A stretch of DNA of 64,000 nucleotides from Phialocephala subalpina (GCA_900073065.1 FJOG01000044.1:83632-147631), one strand, 5' to 3'. Counted from the stretch's first letter, positions 23,755-35,077 are shown. Translations and numbers: made by a program. The notes: generated from the letters alone by a model not told the origin.

Positions 23755-26370
23755 GACGGGCAATGCGATGAGATATAAGAACGTTCAATCATGCGTTTCT
23801 TGATGAATTGTTTGTTGAGAAAGGAAGAAAGGCTTCAGAAGAAGTCGCGATGCATGAGTGCTCGGCCCTCGCCCGCTGAAAAAATGGCCGATGCAGGGAT
23901 CTCGAGCGAGGGGTACGCCACTGAAGCCGCTACGGCAGAGGGTTTACGCGTTCCCCAGCATCCATCAACTTTCTGATCCGTCCTTTCATCCGTCTCTTTG
24001 AAATCCTTTAAAAGGTACAATTGTTTTAGCTTTCTCGGACTGCATTTCGGATGAAGTTTCGAGTGGCTTCGGAGCTTTGAGCTCGAGATCCCTGTTGCAG
24101 TCGGCACTCAGAACTCCCCGCATTGACTTGTTAAGCTTCTTTTCAGGCGAAACATTCATGGACGCGTTTCTTGACGGGAATAGATCAATATCTTCCTTCC
24201 CAAGGCATGGCAGCGTGCCTCCCTGTTCTTTTCCCATTTTTCTACCTTTCACATAACCAAGTCGAGCAACACCAAGTGTACAAGCACGACAGCAATCAAT
24301 GGTGTCTCATGCAGTGAACTGACGCACCCCCCCCGGAGATATTTTATCAACGAACCTAGGAATACAAGAGCACAATCTTTTGTATCTCGTTTCTGGCCTA
24401 ATTGCATGTGATTAGGTATCTCTGGTAATACCAACAGATACTGTCGTGGGCGGCTGGCCTGCATGATATCGGACATTGAAGGATTGAGACCTACCTCGTG
24501 GAAATTCGGACGATGTACTCAATCTAGGAATTTCTTGCCAAGAGGCTTTCGGAATTAAACTTGCTTTCTCATTTTGCTTGGCGAAGGGACGGCAATCGAT
24601 GGGGGGAAGCGAAGCCACAAATGAAACCACAATTGGCATGCTCAGCATGGCTTGACTCAGCCCTGCACCCTGTGGACAACGACTGGATGGCGTAGGGCTG
24701 TTACATGAAAGCTGAATTTTTTGAATTCTTTGAATTAATCTTGGATCAAATAAATCTTGAATCAGATGAATCGAATTCTGGTTTATGCGATTCAAACTCA
24801 AGAAATCTCAATTCGAGAGATTTTCATTTGGAATTTTTTTGCGCTTTTTAGGAGTCAAATGGTCAGCATCTGGGTCAGAAGCCTGCAGCGGCGGTCGGAG
24901 ATTTTTCTACAACCTCCGCAATTTTTTGACCATGCATTTAAAATTTATATTAATTCATAGAAACATTCATGAATTCCATGAATGAAGAGGCCTTAGGCGG
25001 CGTCAAATTCATTGAAGCCTTGCCTAATCTGGATTCAATCCATTCGAGAAGGTTAGCTCTGATTAGTGTTCAAATGATTCAACTATCATCCCTACGGGCC
25101 ATGGGGTCGTGCATATATGGATGCATCTCAGGAGGGAAAACTTTCGCTCAAGGAACAAGGAGAGGAAGATGCCGCAAGACCAACCCTCAGTACTGTGGGC
25201 CGAGAAGCCCAGAGACGTGGACAAATCTCTCCTTTTCCAATGGCGGCGATGGGACTTGTGTTCCGCAAGACCCTTTCCAAGATTCAATGTGCAGGTGGGC
25301 TCATGCAAGGTTCGAACTCTTCAGTTGAAGTTTAATCTTCTGAGCGAGTTTTGCTTCAGAATGTTCTCCATGGCATACAGAGAATCGGTGAAGGCCGTGA
25401 AAAGGAGTTGTGAAGAGAATGCGAATAAAGTTGAAGAAAGAAGCAGATGCTGATGATGCTGAGCGAAAGTAAGAGCAAGAACTGAAGGGAACGTTACATA
25501 CGTATCATTTGGTGATCTGAATGTTCCGTGCAAAAGAGCAATTGGTATAACTTGACGGCCGTCCACCAAAACCACTACGCCCACGATTTACGTACTGCTT
25601 CTCGCCCTCTTTTACGAGCTGCTTGAGGTTGTCTTAACATACCAGATTTTCTAGGATATTTCAGTCACAATGTTCCAGACTTTTCACTCAGCCTTTTCGA
25701 GCCACAGCTGTCCATCTTTATCACGGGCACGAATTCAAAATTCAATCGCTTTTCTCTCCCATTTCCTCGACAAAGTAGTTACTTGTGCTGCACAAGAAAA
25801 GATTATATATTGGCTAGCACGTAAGAACGGTTAGGGGATGGTTGCAATTATGCAAGTATGGTCAGAGAATGGCTAGATGAACTTTAGGAGGTTTATTATT
25901 CCTTTAAAGGATGATTGGTCTTTTTTTACTTGGCTGCATACTCCTGGAGTAGCATTTTTCTCTCCGAAGGGGGACGTGGGGTGATGGGTGCAATCAGGCA
26001 AGGAAGGAACCAATTGTGAGCTTGCCGCCCTTTTAGGGGTACAACCAGTCAATAGCAATACAAGTCGTCTTGCCTCCACGTGCTGTTCCCGACATCAGAA
26101 CACTCTGACTCTAGTTTGCTGGACTGGTCATTGCCCCAGGTTTGGTTGCTACTCTCCTCAAGTTTAGACTCTTCATTAAGATGATTCATAAGCTATGGAG
26201 TTCTTCTAAGCGTGCCAGAAATCACTTCCAGGATGACAACTTTCATGCAAGCCCATAGAAAAATTCCAGCTCCAACTTGAAAGTAGAGTATATGAATGTG
26301 AATGAAAACGGCCAGAGCAGAGAAATCTTCAACTCAATTCTTCAACCCAGGAAAGAAATAAACAAAAGGC
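23755..26370. other. 2.6-kb gene-poor region
   Basis: No convincing gene. Small frames on both strands overlap and have no domain. It holds a C8 tract near 24327 and a low-complexity island described separately. The left end is the promoter of the C2H2 regulator. Confidence 0.5.
24711..25060. repeat. AT-rich island of degenerate GAATC/GAATTC motifs
   Basis: Many closely spaced copies of TTGAATT, GAATC, GATTCAA and GAATTC on both strands (24720-24830 and 24950-25050) flank a GC-richer core (CAGCGGCGGTCGGAG). This may be a decayed mobile-element end or a hairpin-rich remnant. No target duplication or coding capacity could be established. Confidence 0.3.
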
Positions 26371-28081
26371 TCAGAAACCCCCATGCATTAACTGAACGTG
26401 GGCGTTGAGATTAGATGGCTCCGAAACCCCCTTCCCACCATTATTGCTGCAGCCAGATGCCGAGCAATGGTGCCTAACCCCCTCATGAACTGTCTTAATA
26501 TGCTGTATCCGGCCCTGCTTGGTTGAAAAGCCTCTTCCATGATTGCTCTTGCAGTCCGCATACGGGCAATGGTGCTTGTCGCCTTGGTGCTTCGATCTGA
26601 TGTGAAGGGTTAATAGAATTCTCGTCAAAACCTATCTGCAATCATGATTAATGGGATCATGAGCCTTCGTGTACTGACCTGATATGTGCCTTCAAGTCAC
26701 GGGGTAACGAGTACCCCTTCTTATTATTATCATAACAACCATCGACCTCGCAATGGTATCTAGGACGGCTGTGCAGCGAGAAATGCTTGTTCCTCAGAGC
26801 CTCAGTCGAAAAGCCCATTCCGTTATTGTCACTGCAGCCAGGTTCTAGGCAATGGTGTTCACCACCCTCGTGGGCCTTTTTGATGTGGTTCATGAGAGGA
26901 ACGCGGTTTGAGAACCCCGTTCCAAAGTTGTTTTCGCAGTTAGGGAACGGGCAATCGTGTCTCCGATACCCCTTGGTTGACAGAACTGGATGCTCTGAAT
27001 CATTCTCTAGTGTTCGAGGACAATTGCGTCTGGAGTTGAATGGATCTTTATTCACGTTGGACGTGTGTTTAGGCATCGGGCATACATATTTGCGCCAGAT
27101 AGTGAGGAAGAGTTTGGGCGGCCAGCCGGCAGTCCAGCTGTATATGACCCAAAGAAGCTGGACCAGAGTATTGGAGACACGGGCAATCAAGTGCTGGCCT
27201 GTAGACGATTTCAATGATCCCTCAACATATGGCAGACGATCAAGTCCTAAGTTTGCAGGTTAGTTCTTGGCATCGTATCTTTCACCCACACCAGGTAACA
27301 AACGTGGCCGTTCACCTTTCGAAGGCTTGCGAGTCTCCTCCAAGAGCCGCTTCGTCGCATTTTCTCTCCCTTTACTATACATAAGCGGCATGTACACGTT
27401 GCATATGCCCCAGAGGGCGTACGCATGATCTTCCTGACGAGTGGTCTGGCGTCCTTGTGCCCACGATAATCGCTCATGAAGGTCAAATCGAGACAGTTCG
27501 GCTCCTTGAAGTGCTTGGACAGCGATGCCGGTTATCTCATGGATTTTCTGCTGCAAGGACTGCTTATCACCGAGCCGATTGCCTTCTTGAGAGAAGAACT
27601 CGACTGAGCTCGTGGCGAGAAGCTCTTGGAGCGTCCAGCCGCGAGTGAACCATCTGCTTGCCCGAAATGCAGCTTCAAAAGGAAGCTCTACGAGCGAGTC
27701 GTCGGCGTTGACGGCTGGGCTCGAGACATCAGACAGGTAGACATAGCATCTCACGGCCCTACGGTACCAGCGGAACATGGACGTGATCGCTTCCGAGAGC
27801 TCACTATGGTTCGATTTGTTGATGCAGCAGGTGTCTACCCAGAAGTATTGCAAACCATCGTGTTCAGCTCGTTCGCCGCAGAATCGGATCTTCTCGTAGC
27901 CTGTTTTGGCTTTACCGGTTCCATCGAGCAATTCTTGGAAGCTGACCTCTTCACCCTCGGTCCAGGTGTGCGAGAGGATTGCATAGGGCGGAATTTTACT
28001 GTAGGGCGGAATTTTATAGTCGTCGGTGATGTCCTCAATCAAGCTGAACTCGCCTGAGCTATCGCGCTTCAGCAGACGCAT
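26371..28081 (-). CDS. HET-domain protein fused to five C2H2-type zinc fingers
   Basis: Exons 28081-27292, 27246-26679 and 26596-26371 give 527 aa. The N-terminal half is a HET (heterokaryon incompatibility) domain, the fungal cell-death/allorecognition module: PPYAILSHTWTEGEEVSF, LQYFWVDTCCINK, SEAITSMFRWYRRAVRCYVY and RWFTRGWTLQELL. A hydrophobic stretch lies near residues 290-315. From residue 360 to the end come five tandem fingers of about 33 residues with long spacing, C-x4-C-x14-15-H-x3-4-H, each with a G-[FYV]-S core: CPFPNC, CLEPGC, CEVDGC, CPYADC and CSASGC. The intron at 26597-26678 lies inside finger three, and removal restores DLKAHIRSKHQG. An in-frame 18-bp duplication near the start repeats KIPPYS. 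HET domains usually pair with other C-terminal modules; whether the fingers bind nucleic acid or protein is unknown. Confidence 0.85.
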
Positions 28082-28301
28082 CCTTTGAGTTGGAAATTCA
28101 AGTCAAGGAGCTGGAGATTATTGTTGATCCTTGGAGCCTGATCTTGTGGAAGAAAAGTGCGGTGAGGTGTACATGCTGAGCACGTGATCAGGCTGAAGGT
28201 CTCCGGCCAACGGTGGGACTCGCATATGCAATTAATAACGTTCGAAGCATGATCTGTATCGGAAGATGATGATAGGTCCGATAATGGACTTGCTCTGTTG
28301 A

Positions 28302-28929
28302 TTATGCAACTTCTACGACTCGCTGATCCAACTTCCTATTCGTCAAGAGAAGCCTCAGATACGCATATGCTGCCAGGTTATATCGATCTGGGGTGAAGAA
28401 CCTCTCCCCTCTCATACACTCAATATCGACCTCATAGACATAGAGGAAGCGTTTCTGAATGAACCGTGAAATTGACTGCATATCACGCGTACCATGTTTG
28501 CTGTTTAAGGTTAGCAAAGAATTCTATCAAAGTGTTCTGTATTAAGGTTCTAGGACAAAGATCACTATTAGCTTGTCGATATAGCCTGTATGATTCCATG
28601 GGACACGTTGCAAAAAAAAATTTCAGCCCGTGGAGGCTGGGGATTCTCGTCGAGCCGTAAAGACCAGTCCCGATAGCAGAGGCGTTTTTCGAGTAGGAAA
28701 TAAAGCTTACCTCCTCTCATTGCTTGTTGATCAGAAGAAGCTGCCCAAATCTTCTCCTATATCTTAGTCTTCTATAGTCCTCACAATCCCAGAGATATTT
28801 GGCTGGCAGACTGCGTATCTTGATAGTACGAAATGAAATGAGGATTATGGAGTAGATAATATTGCGTAAGTCAATTGGGAGGGAGAAGAAAAGGCCATGC
28901 CACAGGTCGAAGTGAGTTCGTTGTGCCAT
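28302..28929 (-). pseudogene. Broken F-box/2EXR-like gene
   Basis: The start reads FFSLPIDLRNIIYSIILIS and LLLINKQ, the layout of fungal F-box-like/2EXR proteins (LPxELRxxIY...LLxVNKQ). The frame stops at TGA straight after NKQ, but the same frame then continues EEVSFISYSKNASAIG and GLYGSTRIPSLHGLK, as in relatives. A second shift is needed near 28500 to reach the last part (FTPDRYNLAAYAYLRLLL). So it appears to be one gene with at least one nonsense change and one frameshift. It lies on the same strand as the HET and NACHT genes on either side. An undetected intron could explain the second break but not the stop. Confidence 0.5.
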
Positions 28930-28953
28930 AAATATACATCGTAGGTCTGAGGC

Positions 28954-30800
28954 TTATAGAATTGCTGATTTAAAGTAATGGGCTCCATGAAGCCAGCAAG
29001 GAGCCACAAGTAGAGGTGGAAAAGCCCAGGCGCTGGCCCCTGTTCCGGACACTAATATTAAGCAAGTTCTGCTATCGACTGTATCTTCAAGGACTCCAAG
29101 TAGTCGATCGAGAGAAGTGGCGGAGAGAGGACTAATGAGAATGACGATCGAGCCGACGACTTGCTGGAATTCTTCTACTAGGCCTCTTCTCTCCGAACTA
29201 GTAACTCCGACAAGCAACTAGTCTAAGACTAGGAGATAAGTTTTGTCAAGTTTGGATGCTTGGCTTCTAGTCTCATATTTTAGAACCTTAGCAATTTGAT
29301 CCTTCGATTGGCCGCATTTTCGGTCATTGATAAACCGGCGGACGATTATAGCAAAAATCAATAACGGGATAGCTATTCTGACTAAGCTTTGCACGTTTGT
29401 GTAGCTTGGCCAATCCGCGGGTAATTGCCGGTTTTAGGTGGCTGACTTATTGTAAGCCTCTCGGATCATTGCTAGCTCGTATTCTAGGAATGCAGAGATG
29501 TCCTCTTAGACAATAGGTTCGGGAATTTGATGGAGAGCTAGTCCTTCATATTTACCGCTTATATTCTCAAAGCCGAGGCGATCGGAAGCTTTAACCTGCT
29601 TATCAAAAAGAACTTGAGTTATATCGATGTTATGTGCTTCACTTGTGAGAACAAGCGAATTATAACTTTGACGTCCTCTTCTCGGTCGCACTCGTCATAA
29701 GGTATCAATCACAATCACTATGCTTGGAGACTTCTGAGAATCGGTTCGTATTTTTCCTAAGGGTTGCAAGACGAGTATATCAAATTGTTGCTTCAAAGCC
29801 TTCCTAGAGATTCCCGAGTCGGCTTCGATNNNNNNNNNNNNNNNNNNNNNNNNNNNNNNNNNNNNNNNNNNNNNNNNNNNNNNNNNNNNNNNNNNNNNNN
29901 NNNNNNNNNNNNNNNNNNNNNNNNNNNNNNNNNNNNNNNNNNNNNNNNNNNNNNNNNNNNNNNNNNNNNNNNNNNNNNNNNNNNNNNNNNNNNNNNNNNN
30001 NNNNNNNNNNNNNNNNNNNNNNNNNNNNNNNNNNNNNNNNNNNNNNNNNNNNNNNNNNNNNNNNNNNNNNNNNNNNNNNNNNNNNNNNNNNNNNNNNNNN
30101 NNNNNNNNNNNNNNNNNNNNNNNNNNNNNNNNNNNNNNNNNNNNNNNNNNNNNNNNNNNNNNNNNNNNNNNNNNNNNNNNNNNNNNNNNNNNNNNNNNNN
30201 NNNNNNNNNNNNNNNNNNNNNNNNNNNNNNNNNNNNNNNNNNNNNNNNNNNNNNNNNNNNNNNNNNNNNNNNNNNNNNNNNNNNNNNNNNNNNNNNNNNN
30301 NNNNNNNNNNNNNNNNNNNNNNNNNNNNNNNNNNNNNNNNNNNNNNNNNNNNNNNNNNNNNNNNNNNNCTGAGTAGCAATCGTTGCAATAAATAATTATG
30401 CGTAGCCACGGTCGCCTTCACCCCTCTTAAAGAAGAAGCTGGCACCGAAGTCTCCTTTATCGACGAAGTTTTGGGCCACTGTGCGGGAGATCATAGATTT
30501 GCCAGTGCCCGCCATACCGTTCAGCCAGAATATATGTTCGCTGCCTCGATCGCTAGCCTAGGTACCTATCTACCGAAAGAGTTCCAATCGAGTGCCTTGG
30601 TAGCATCTGACACTGTGTTCTTCGTCTTGAGAGTCGAACGCGGCGTGATCGGCAGACCATAGTTTATCAAGAACGATTTTTTGATAGATGGAAAGAATTT
30701 GTACCTTGTAGGCACCATTGCCAGCTTCTGCTATTTGAAATATGATTGAATCACGTACTATTGGTCGGATTGGAGACTGAAAGATATATTGTCCTTGCAA
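28954..30800 (-). pseudogene. Decayed NACHT-domain (STAND, NLR-type) gene
   Basis: Signal-transduction NTPase of the fungal NLR class, now broken. Upstream of the gap one frame reads IAEAGNGAYKVQ, then AAFDSQDEEH, then the P-loop region [15 protein letters not shown] (Walker A at about 30495-30518) and [14 protein letters not shown]. Stops interrupt it at 30570-30572, 30558-30560 and 30396-30398. After 539 Ns it continues EADSGISRKALKQQFD and SIVIVID (Walker B region), then a frameshift, NISGKYEGLALHQIPEPIV, a stop, DISAFLEYELAMIREAYN, further stops, and LVEEFQQVVGSIVILISPLS. C-to-T and G-to-A changes explain several stops, as RIP would. Start, exact end and C-terminal repeat type are unknown. 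Confidence 0.75.
29830..30368. other. Assembly gap, 539 N
   Basis: Run of N inside the NACHT pseudogene. The missing part would cover the middle of the NACHT domain if the size is right. Confidence 0.99.
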
Positions 30801-31936
30801 TTTCCGAGTTTCTTCATAATTCCACCACTTCGTTGCTCTTGAGAGGCCATCTTAAGGCGCGCATTTCATAACGACAGGAACCCTGTAAGGGAGCAGAAAC
30901 GTATTCTCGGGCAAAATTCGGTAAGGGAAGTGTAGCCGGGGCACACAGGAGGCCAAAATGGGTTCTACATTACGGTATGCAGGCTGACTCAGGGTGTCAG
31001 GCTCTGCTCCGGCATGCTCACCCTCAGCTCAGGTCAAAGGCAAAAAATCTATATGCTAACATGTCACGTCAAAGCGCCAACGAGTTCATTCTGAAGAGAG
31101 GAAGATGAAGGCAAGCGTTGGTAAGTTCTTCCGTGTGGATAACGTGTGGTCAGAAGGCTGATGTCGCTCAGCTGCAGGACCTGGAGATGATTGTTTTTAT
31201 GATTGTAATTGGGATAAGACATCCTGCGTCTCAATCTGCTATTGATTCGGAGCAAGTCAGTTTCATACTCAAACCAAGGCCCACGCAACGGGGCTTCGTT
31301 GTTCATGAGCGATGGACTTGCTTGCTATTCTAAGAGTTAACTTCGTTGTCACGGGATTGGAATCTGAGAGGTATTTTTGGATACAGCCACTAGTGCCTAG
31401 ATGAGAATTTCCTTGTATACAAGCTGTAGTTGATTTTAAGTTGATCGTCATACTTTCCGCAGTGTTTTTAATCCTATCTACATTCGTTGAGTGAGATCGC
31501 CACAGGTGTAAGCGCCCTTATTCCTAAGCGAGTGCAGTACGCTGAGCAACCTCTATGGGGTTAGCGGCTACGATGCGCTGCTGACTGTCATTCACACTAC
31601 TCAAGCAACCCCAGATTTGAAGGCACCAGCCCCAATTTCATTCTAGTACTGTACCTGCCAAGAGAAGCTTATAATTTGACCTGATCTTTCCCTGTTGGTC
31701 AATGCTGGTGAGATTGAACGATACCTCATCATGACGATGGCATGCATATTCCCACTACTACGAGCCGAATGCCTTCTTCGAACAAATACTCAGCAATGAC
31801 GATCCTCTTTGCGGCAACTCAGCCCTGTGATTGAAATTTCGCATGGAGTACAAAAGTGTGTCGTCTCCATGATGAAGGTCCTTCTTCTTCCCACACAACA
31901 CCCCAAGGCTGTGGAACGATCTCGACACTCAACACG
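30801..31936. other. Intergenic region, 1.1 kb
   Basis: Between the NACHT remnant and the secreted oxidase. Frames such as 31064-31306 show no domain. The right end is the oxidase promoter and leader. No gene seen. Confidence 0.5.
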
Positions 31937-33718
31937 ATGCTTCTTGCTACAACTTTTCTTTCCATCCTCGGCCTCGCCTTGGCTGCACCCACAGTCAGTG
32001 ATCCAGGCTACAACTGTCGACCTGGACAAAAGTGCTGGCCCTCATTGCAAGAATGGCAACAACTCAACCAAACCATCGACGGCCATTTATTTCAAACCAT
32101 CCCCATGGGCGCACCCTGCTACCCCAACTCGCCTGACTACGATCCGATAGCCTGCGGAGTCGTGGAGGATGGCTACAACAGTAGCGTCATCCGAGGATCA
32201 TACTACGGACAAACTTACTGGAACAATTGGGAAGCGTGCGGCACATCAGGTTGTTCTCTCCTCGTTTCCGACCCTGAAGAGACAGCGTATCCTACTTGCT
32301 CTCTTGGACGACTCGCGACATACTATGTTGATGTGAGGAATACATCGCATATCTCGGCAGCTCTCAAATTCGCGCATATCCACAATATTCGCATCAGCAT
32401 CAAGAATACAGGGCATGACTTCTTCGGGCGTTCGGCAGTCCCCAATTCCCTAGCAATCTGGACACATAACCTCAACACCTTCGACTTCTACCCAAACTTC
32501 ACTGCCTCAAACTGCCCCTCCGCGAACGGAATAAATGTCGGTGAGATGGGAGCAGGAGTAACTGCCGGAGCTGCATATCAGTTCTTCAACTCCCACGGGA
32601 TGGACGTTACAGGCGGCTACGAAGAATCAGTCGGCATCGCTGGCGGATTCGGTCAAGGCGGTGGAGTTGGCGACTTCACAACCACCTATGGCCTAATGGT
32701 CGATAACGCAGTCGAATTCGAAGTCGTTCTTGCTTCCGGCGAGGTACGGATCATCAACGAATGCAACGACCCTGATCTCTTCTGGGCCATGCGTGGTGGA
32801 GGCGGAGGAACTTACGCCATTTTGACCAAGTACCGAGTCCAGCTGCACCCATCTTTGCCGATTCATACATACAACTTCGTCGCAGGCTTCACCGGTAACG
32901 CTACTTCGCAGCAACAAGCTCTCAAAACGATTATGACGGCTCATGCTAGCAACCAAATAGCATGGTCTGAGCAGCTAGTCACAGGCGGAGTAAACTACTT
33001 CCCCAACCAAGTCTCATTCGGTCTCGTCCTCCCCTACGCCGACGACGGCACCAAACTGAAAAAAGCAACCGCATCATTCGCCAACTTCGTCTCAAACTTG
33101 ACCAACGTTAACGTTATCCAAAACAACTACACAACTTACGCAACATATGTCGATTACACAGCATTCAGCATCGCCGACGCAAGAAAAACCGAACCCGCTG
33201 GGATCTTCTCGCAACTGGCATCTCGACTTATGCCTCGAGATCTCTTCGAAACACCTGAAGGAGTGGAGTCTTTAGTCGACGGTGTAATCCACGGCATCGA
33301 AACAGCTCGATCATTGCTCAACTTAACAGCCACACAAGTAGTCCTCGAAACCCCCCTCTCCAACCCCGACACCTCCCACACCACATCTGCACTCCCAGCC
33401 TGGCGCTCTGCTCTCTGGCACGTAATCCACGTCGGAGAATGGGACGCACCTCTCTCCCCTTCCGTTCAGGAATCCGTCACGACAGGATTCCTTGAAATGT
33501 TAGAGCCGTTGAAGGAATTAACGCCTGGCGGAGGAGCGTATTTTAATGAAGCGCATTGGGGTGAGAAGGAATGGGAGGAGACTTTCTTTGGGGCGAATTA
33601 TGGGAGGTTGGTGGAGGTTAAGGGAGTGTATGATCCGAGTCATATGTTTGATTGTTGGAAGTGTGTTGGGTGGAGGGGGGAGGGGGATTCGTTTTATGAT
33701 TGTTATCAGGAGTGGTAG
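31937..33718 (+). CDS. Secreted FAD-linked oxidase, berberine-bridge-enzyme type
   Basis: Extracellular flavoprotein oxidase (FAD_binding_4 plus BBE domains), 593 aa, no introns. A signal peptide (MLLATTFLSILGLALAAP) opens the protein. The FAD-binding domain includes ISIKNTGHDFFGRS with H160, the position that is 8-alpha-linked to FAD in this family, and GGFGQGGGVGDFTTTYG. The C-terminal BBE segment reads FFGANYGRLVEVKGVYDP and MFDCWKCVGW. Several N-glycosylation sites (NQT, NSS, NFT, NAT) fit secretion. Relatives oxidise alcohols, sugars or tailor secondary metabolites, so the substrate cannot be named. The frame is open further upstream, but the ATG at 31937 is the one directly before the signal peptide. 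Confidence 0.92.
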   Translation: MLLATTFLSILGLALAAPTVSDPGYNCRPGQKCWPSLQEWQQLNQTIDGHLFQTIPMGAPCYPNSPDYDPIACGVVEDGYNSSVIRGSYYGQTYWNNWEACGTSGCSLLVSDPEETAYPTCSLGRLATYYVDVRNTSHISAALKFAHIHNIRISIKNTGHDFFGRSAVPNSLAIWTHNLNTFDFYPNFTASNCPSANGINVGEMGAGVTAGAAYQFFNSHGMDVTGGYEESVGIAGGFGQGGGVGDFTTTYGLMVDNAVEFEVVLASGEVRIINECNDPDLFWAMRGGGGGTYAILTKYRVQLHPSLPIHTYNFVAGFTGNATSQQQALKTIMTAHASNQIAWSEQLVTGGVNYFPNQVSFGLVLPYADDGTKLKKATASFANFVSNLTNVNVIQNNYTTYATYVDYTAFSIADARKTEPAGIFSQLASRLMPRDLFETPEGVESLVDGVIHGIETARSLLNLTATQVVLETPLSNPDTSHTTSALPAWRSALWHVIHVGEWDAPLSPSVQESVTTGFLEMLEPLKELTPGGGAYFNEAHWGEKEWEETFFGANYGRLVEVKGVYDPSHMFDCWKCVGWRGEGDSFYDCYQEW

Positions 33719-34356
33719 CCTCCTGCAGTCAGCATTGATGCTATGTGTCAAAGAAAGGGGTTGAGGTGGGAATAGAGTTGTATTTAGGACTGATGTGTTT
33801 GCGAGTTGTTGAGAGGCGACAGCGTTGGGAAATACAAAAATCACGCCCACTATCCAGCATGCAACATTGTCGCGAGTTGTTATTGATGCTTCCAAGGGGC
33901 ATTTGTCAATGGTATTACGATTTCCTACTTGCCATAACGATAGTTGCATTTTTAATTTTTGCCTCGCGACGGACATTTTACTGGGGATGGAGTCGAAAAA
34001 GTAATTGGACATCCGGGACTCATCCTTTTCTTCAATTGAAGGCTGCAGGCGGTGACTCCCTTCCTCATAGTACAATCAGTCCCGAATGCATATGTGCCAG
34101 CATCGCTCTGCAGAGATCCTCGAATTTCGCGGACCGTGGATGAAGTCGTGAGGAGTTTTTGACAAGCCTCGAAGTGGCAGAAAGGAATGCTTCTGCACCG
34201 TAGACCTTCACGGCCGATACCTAGGCGTATTCGACGGAAGGGATGCTGGCGATCGTTTCCCGCTTTGCGTGCCATTGAAGTTCATCGACTTGATATTGAA
34301 GAGACACGCAGACTTTGTTTCGGGGGGTAAGAAGCTCTTCGGATGAGAGGGCGGTT

Positions 34357-34373
34357 CGGATCCGACGGATCCG
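34357..34373. promoter_or_regulatory. Two CGGATCCG palindromes one base apart
   Basis: CGGATCCG-A-CGGATCCG gives four CGG half-sites in inverted and everted arrangement, the half-site bound by many Zn2Cys6 proteins. A binding role is inferred only from the motif and its position in intergenic DNA. Confidence 0.35.
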
Positions 34374-34932
34374 AGAGGAACATGCACTAGTCATTTTAGG
34401 TTAGCGCAAGAGCCGAAAATATCCTCAGCTTTTTCCCCTCCCTTTGATTCATCTATTTCGCACGACACGTACGTCCAGGTCTTCGAAAACCTCCCTCCCG
34501 TGTTCAAGTATTGTCTATTCGTTCATAGAATACATGTTGTGCAGGGCGTCCTCGTGGTTTAGAGACGCTGCAAGATGCAAGTTCGCCACTCAGGATAGGT
34601 ATCCTCGAAGTCGAGATGCTTGGCGAAGCTGTCACATATGTGACTGGACTCCGAAGCGCGTAAGATCGTGTGCTAGCGCCGTTGATTATCAAAGTTTGAA
34701 TTGCTGCGTCGTATTGATGCCTTCGGGTGAAGGTTGGAGAAGCTCATTGTCAAATTTGGAAGTCACGATCGATTTGTCAGAGAATATGTGGCGCAGTCGC
34801 TATCACGTGCGTGGCGCCGCCTCCGTTCTACCTCATTCATGATGCTTCCAGCAGTAGCCAGCAGAGCCTCGTAAGCTCGAATTTCTGATCAAGCAGATTG
34901 CGTCTTCAACGACGCCTGGAGGTGAAATGGGG

Positions 34933-34940
34933 TATATAAG
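34933..34940 (+). promoter_or_regulatory. TATA box of the small heat-shock gene
   Basis: TATATAAG about 140 nt before the ATG at 35078, followed by a CT/A-rich leader ending ACAATCAACATG. A TATA box fits a strongly inducible gene. Confidence 0.6.
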
Positions 34941-35077
34941 TTCAGCTTCGATCAAACCAAGATTTCCTTTCATCATTCAAGACAAGATCATCTCGACAAC
35001 TACTCCTCAATCTTCTCATCATCTCCAACATTCTACCAACAAGTTTCAGACTTCCAACTCAAACACAAACAATCAAC

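Larger units (their letters stand above)
33719..35077. other. Intergenic region, 1.4 kb
   Basis: No gene seen. It holds paired CGGATCCG sites (34357-34373), a TCACGTG near 34805 and the TATA box of the heat-shock gene. A minus frame antisense to the oxidase 3' end runs into it without any domain. Confidence 0.5.

Noticed and set aside
25290..25330. Possible tRNA T-arm (GGTTCGAACTC)
   Set aside because: No matching acceptor stem, D-arm or anticodon loop around it. No tRNA, rRNA or CRISPR array was found anywhere.
29764..30445. Frames of 202 and 213 codons across the first N run
   Set aside because: Made of N; flanking DNA belongs to the NACHT pseudogene.
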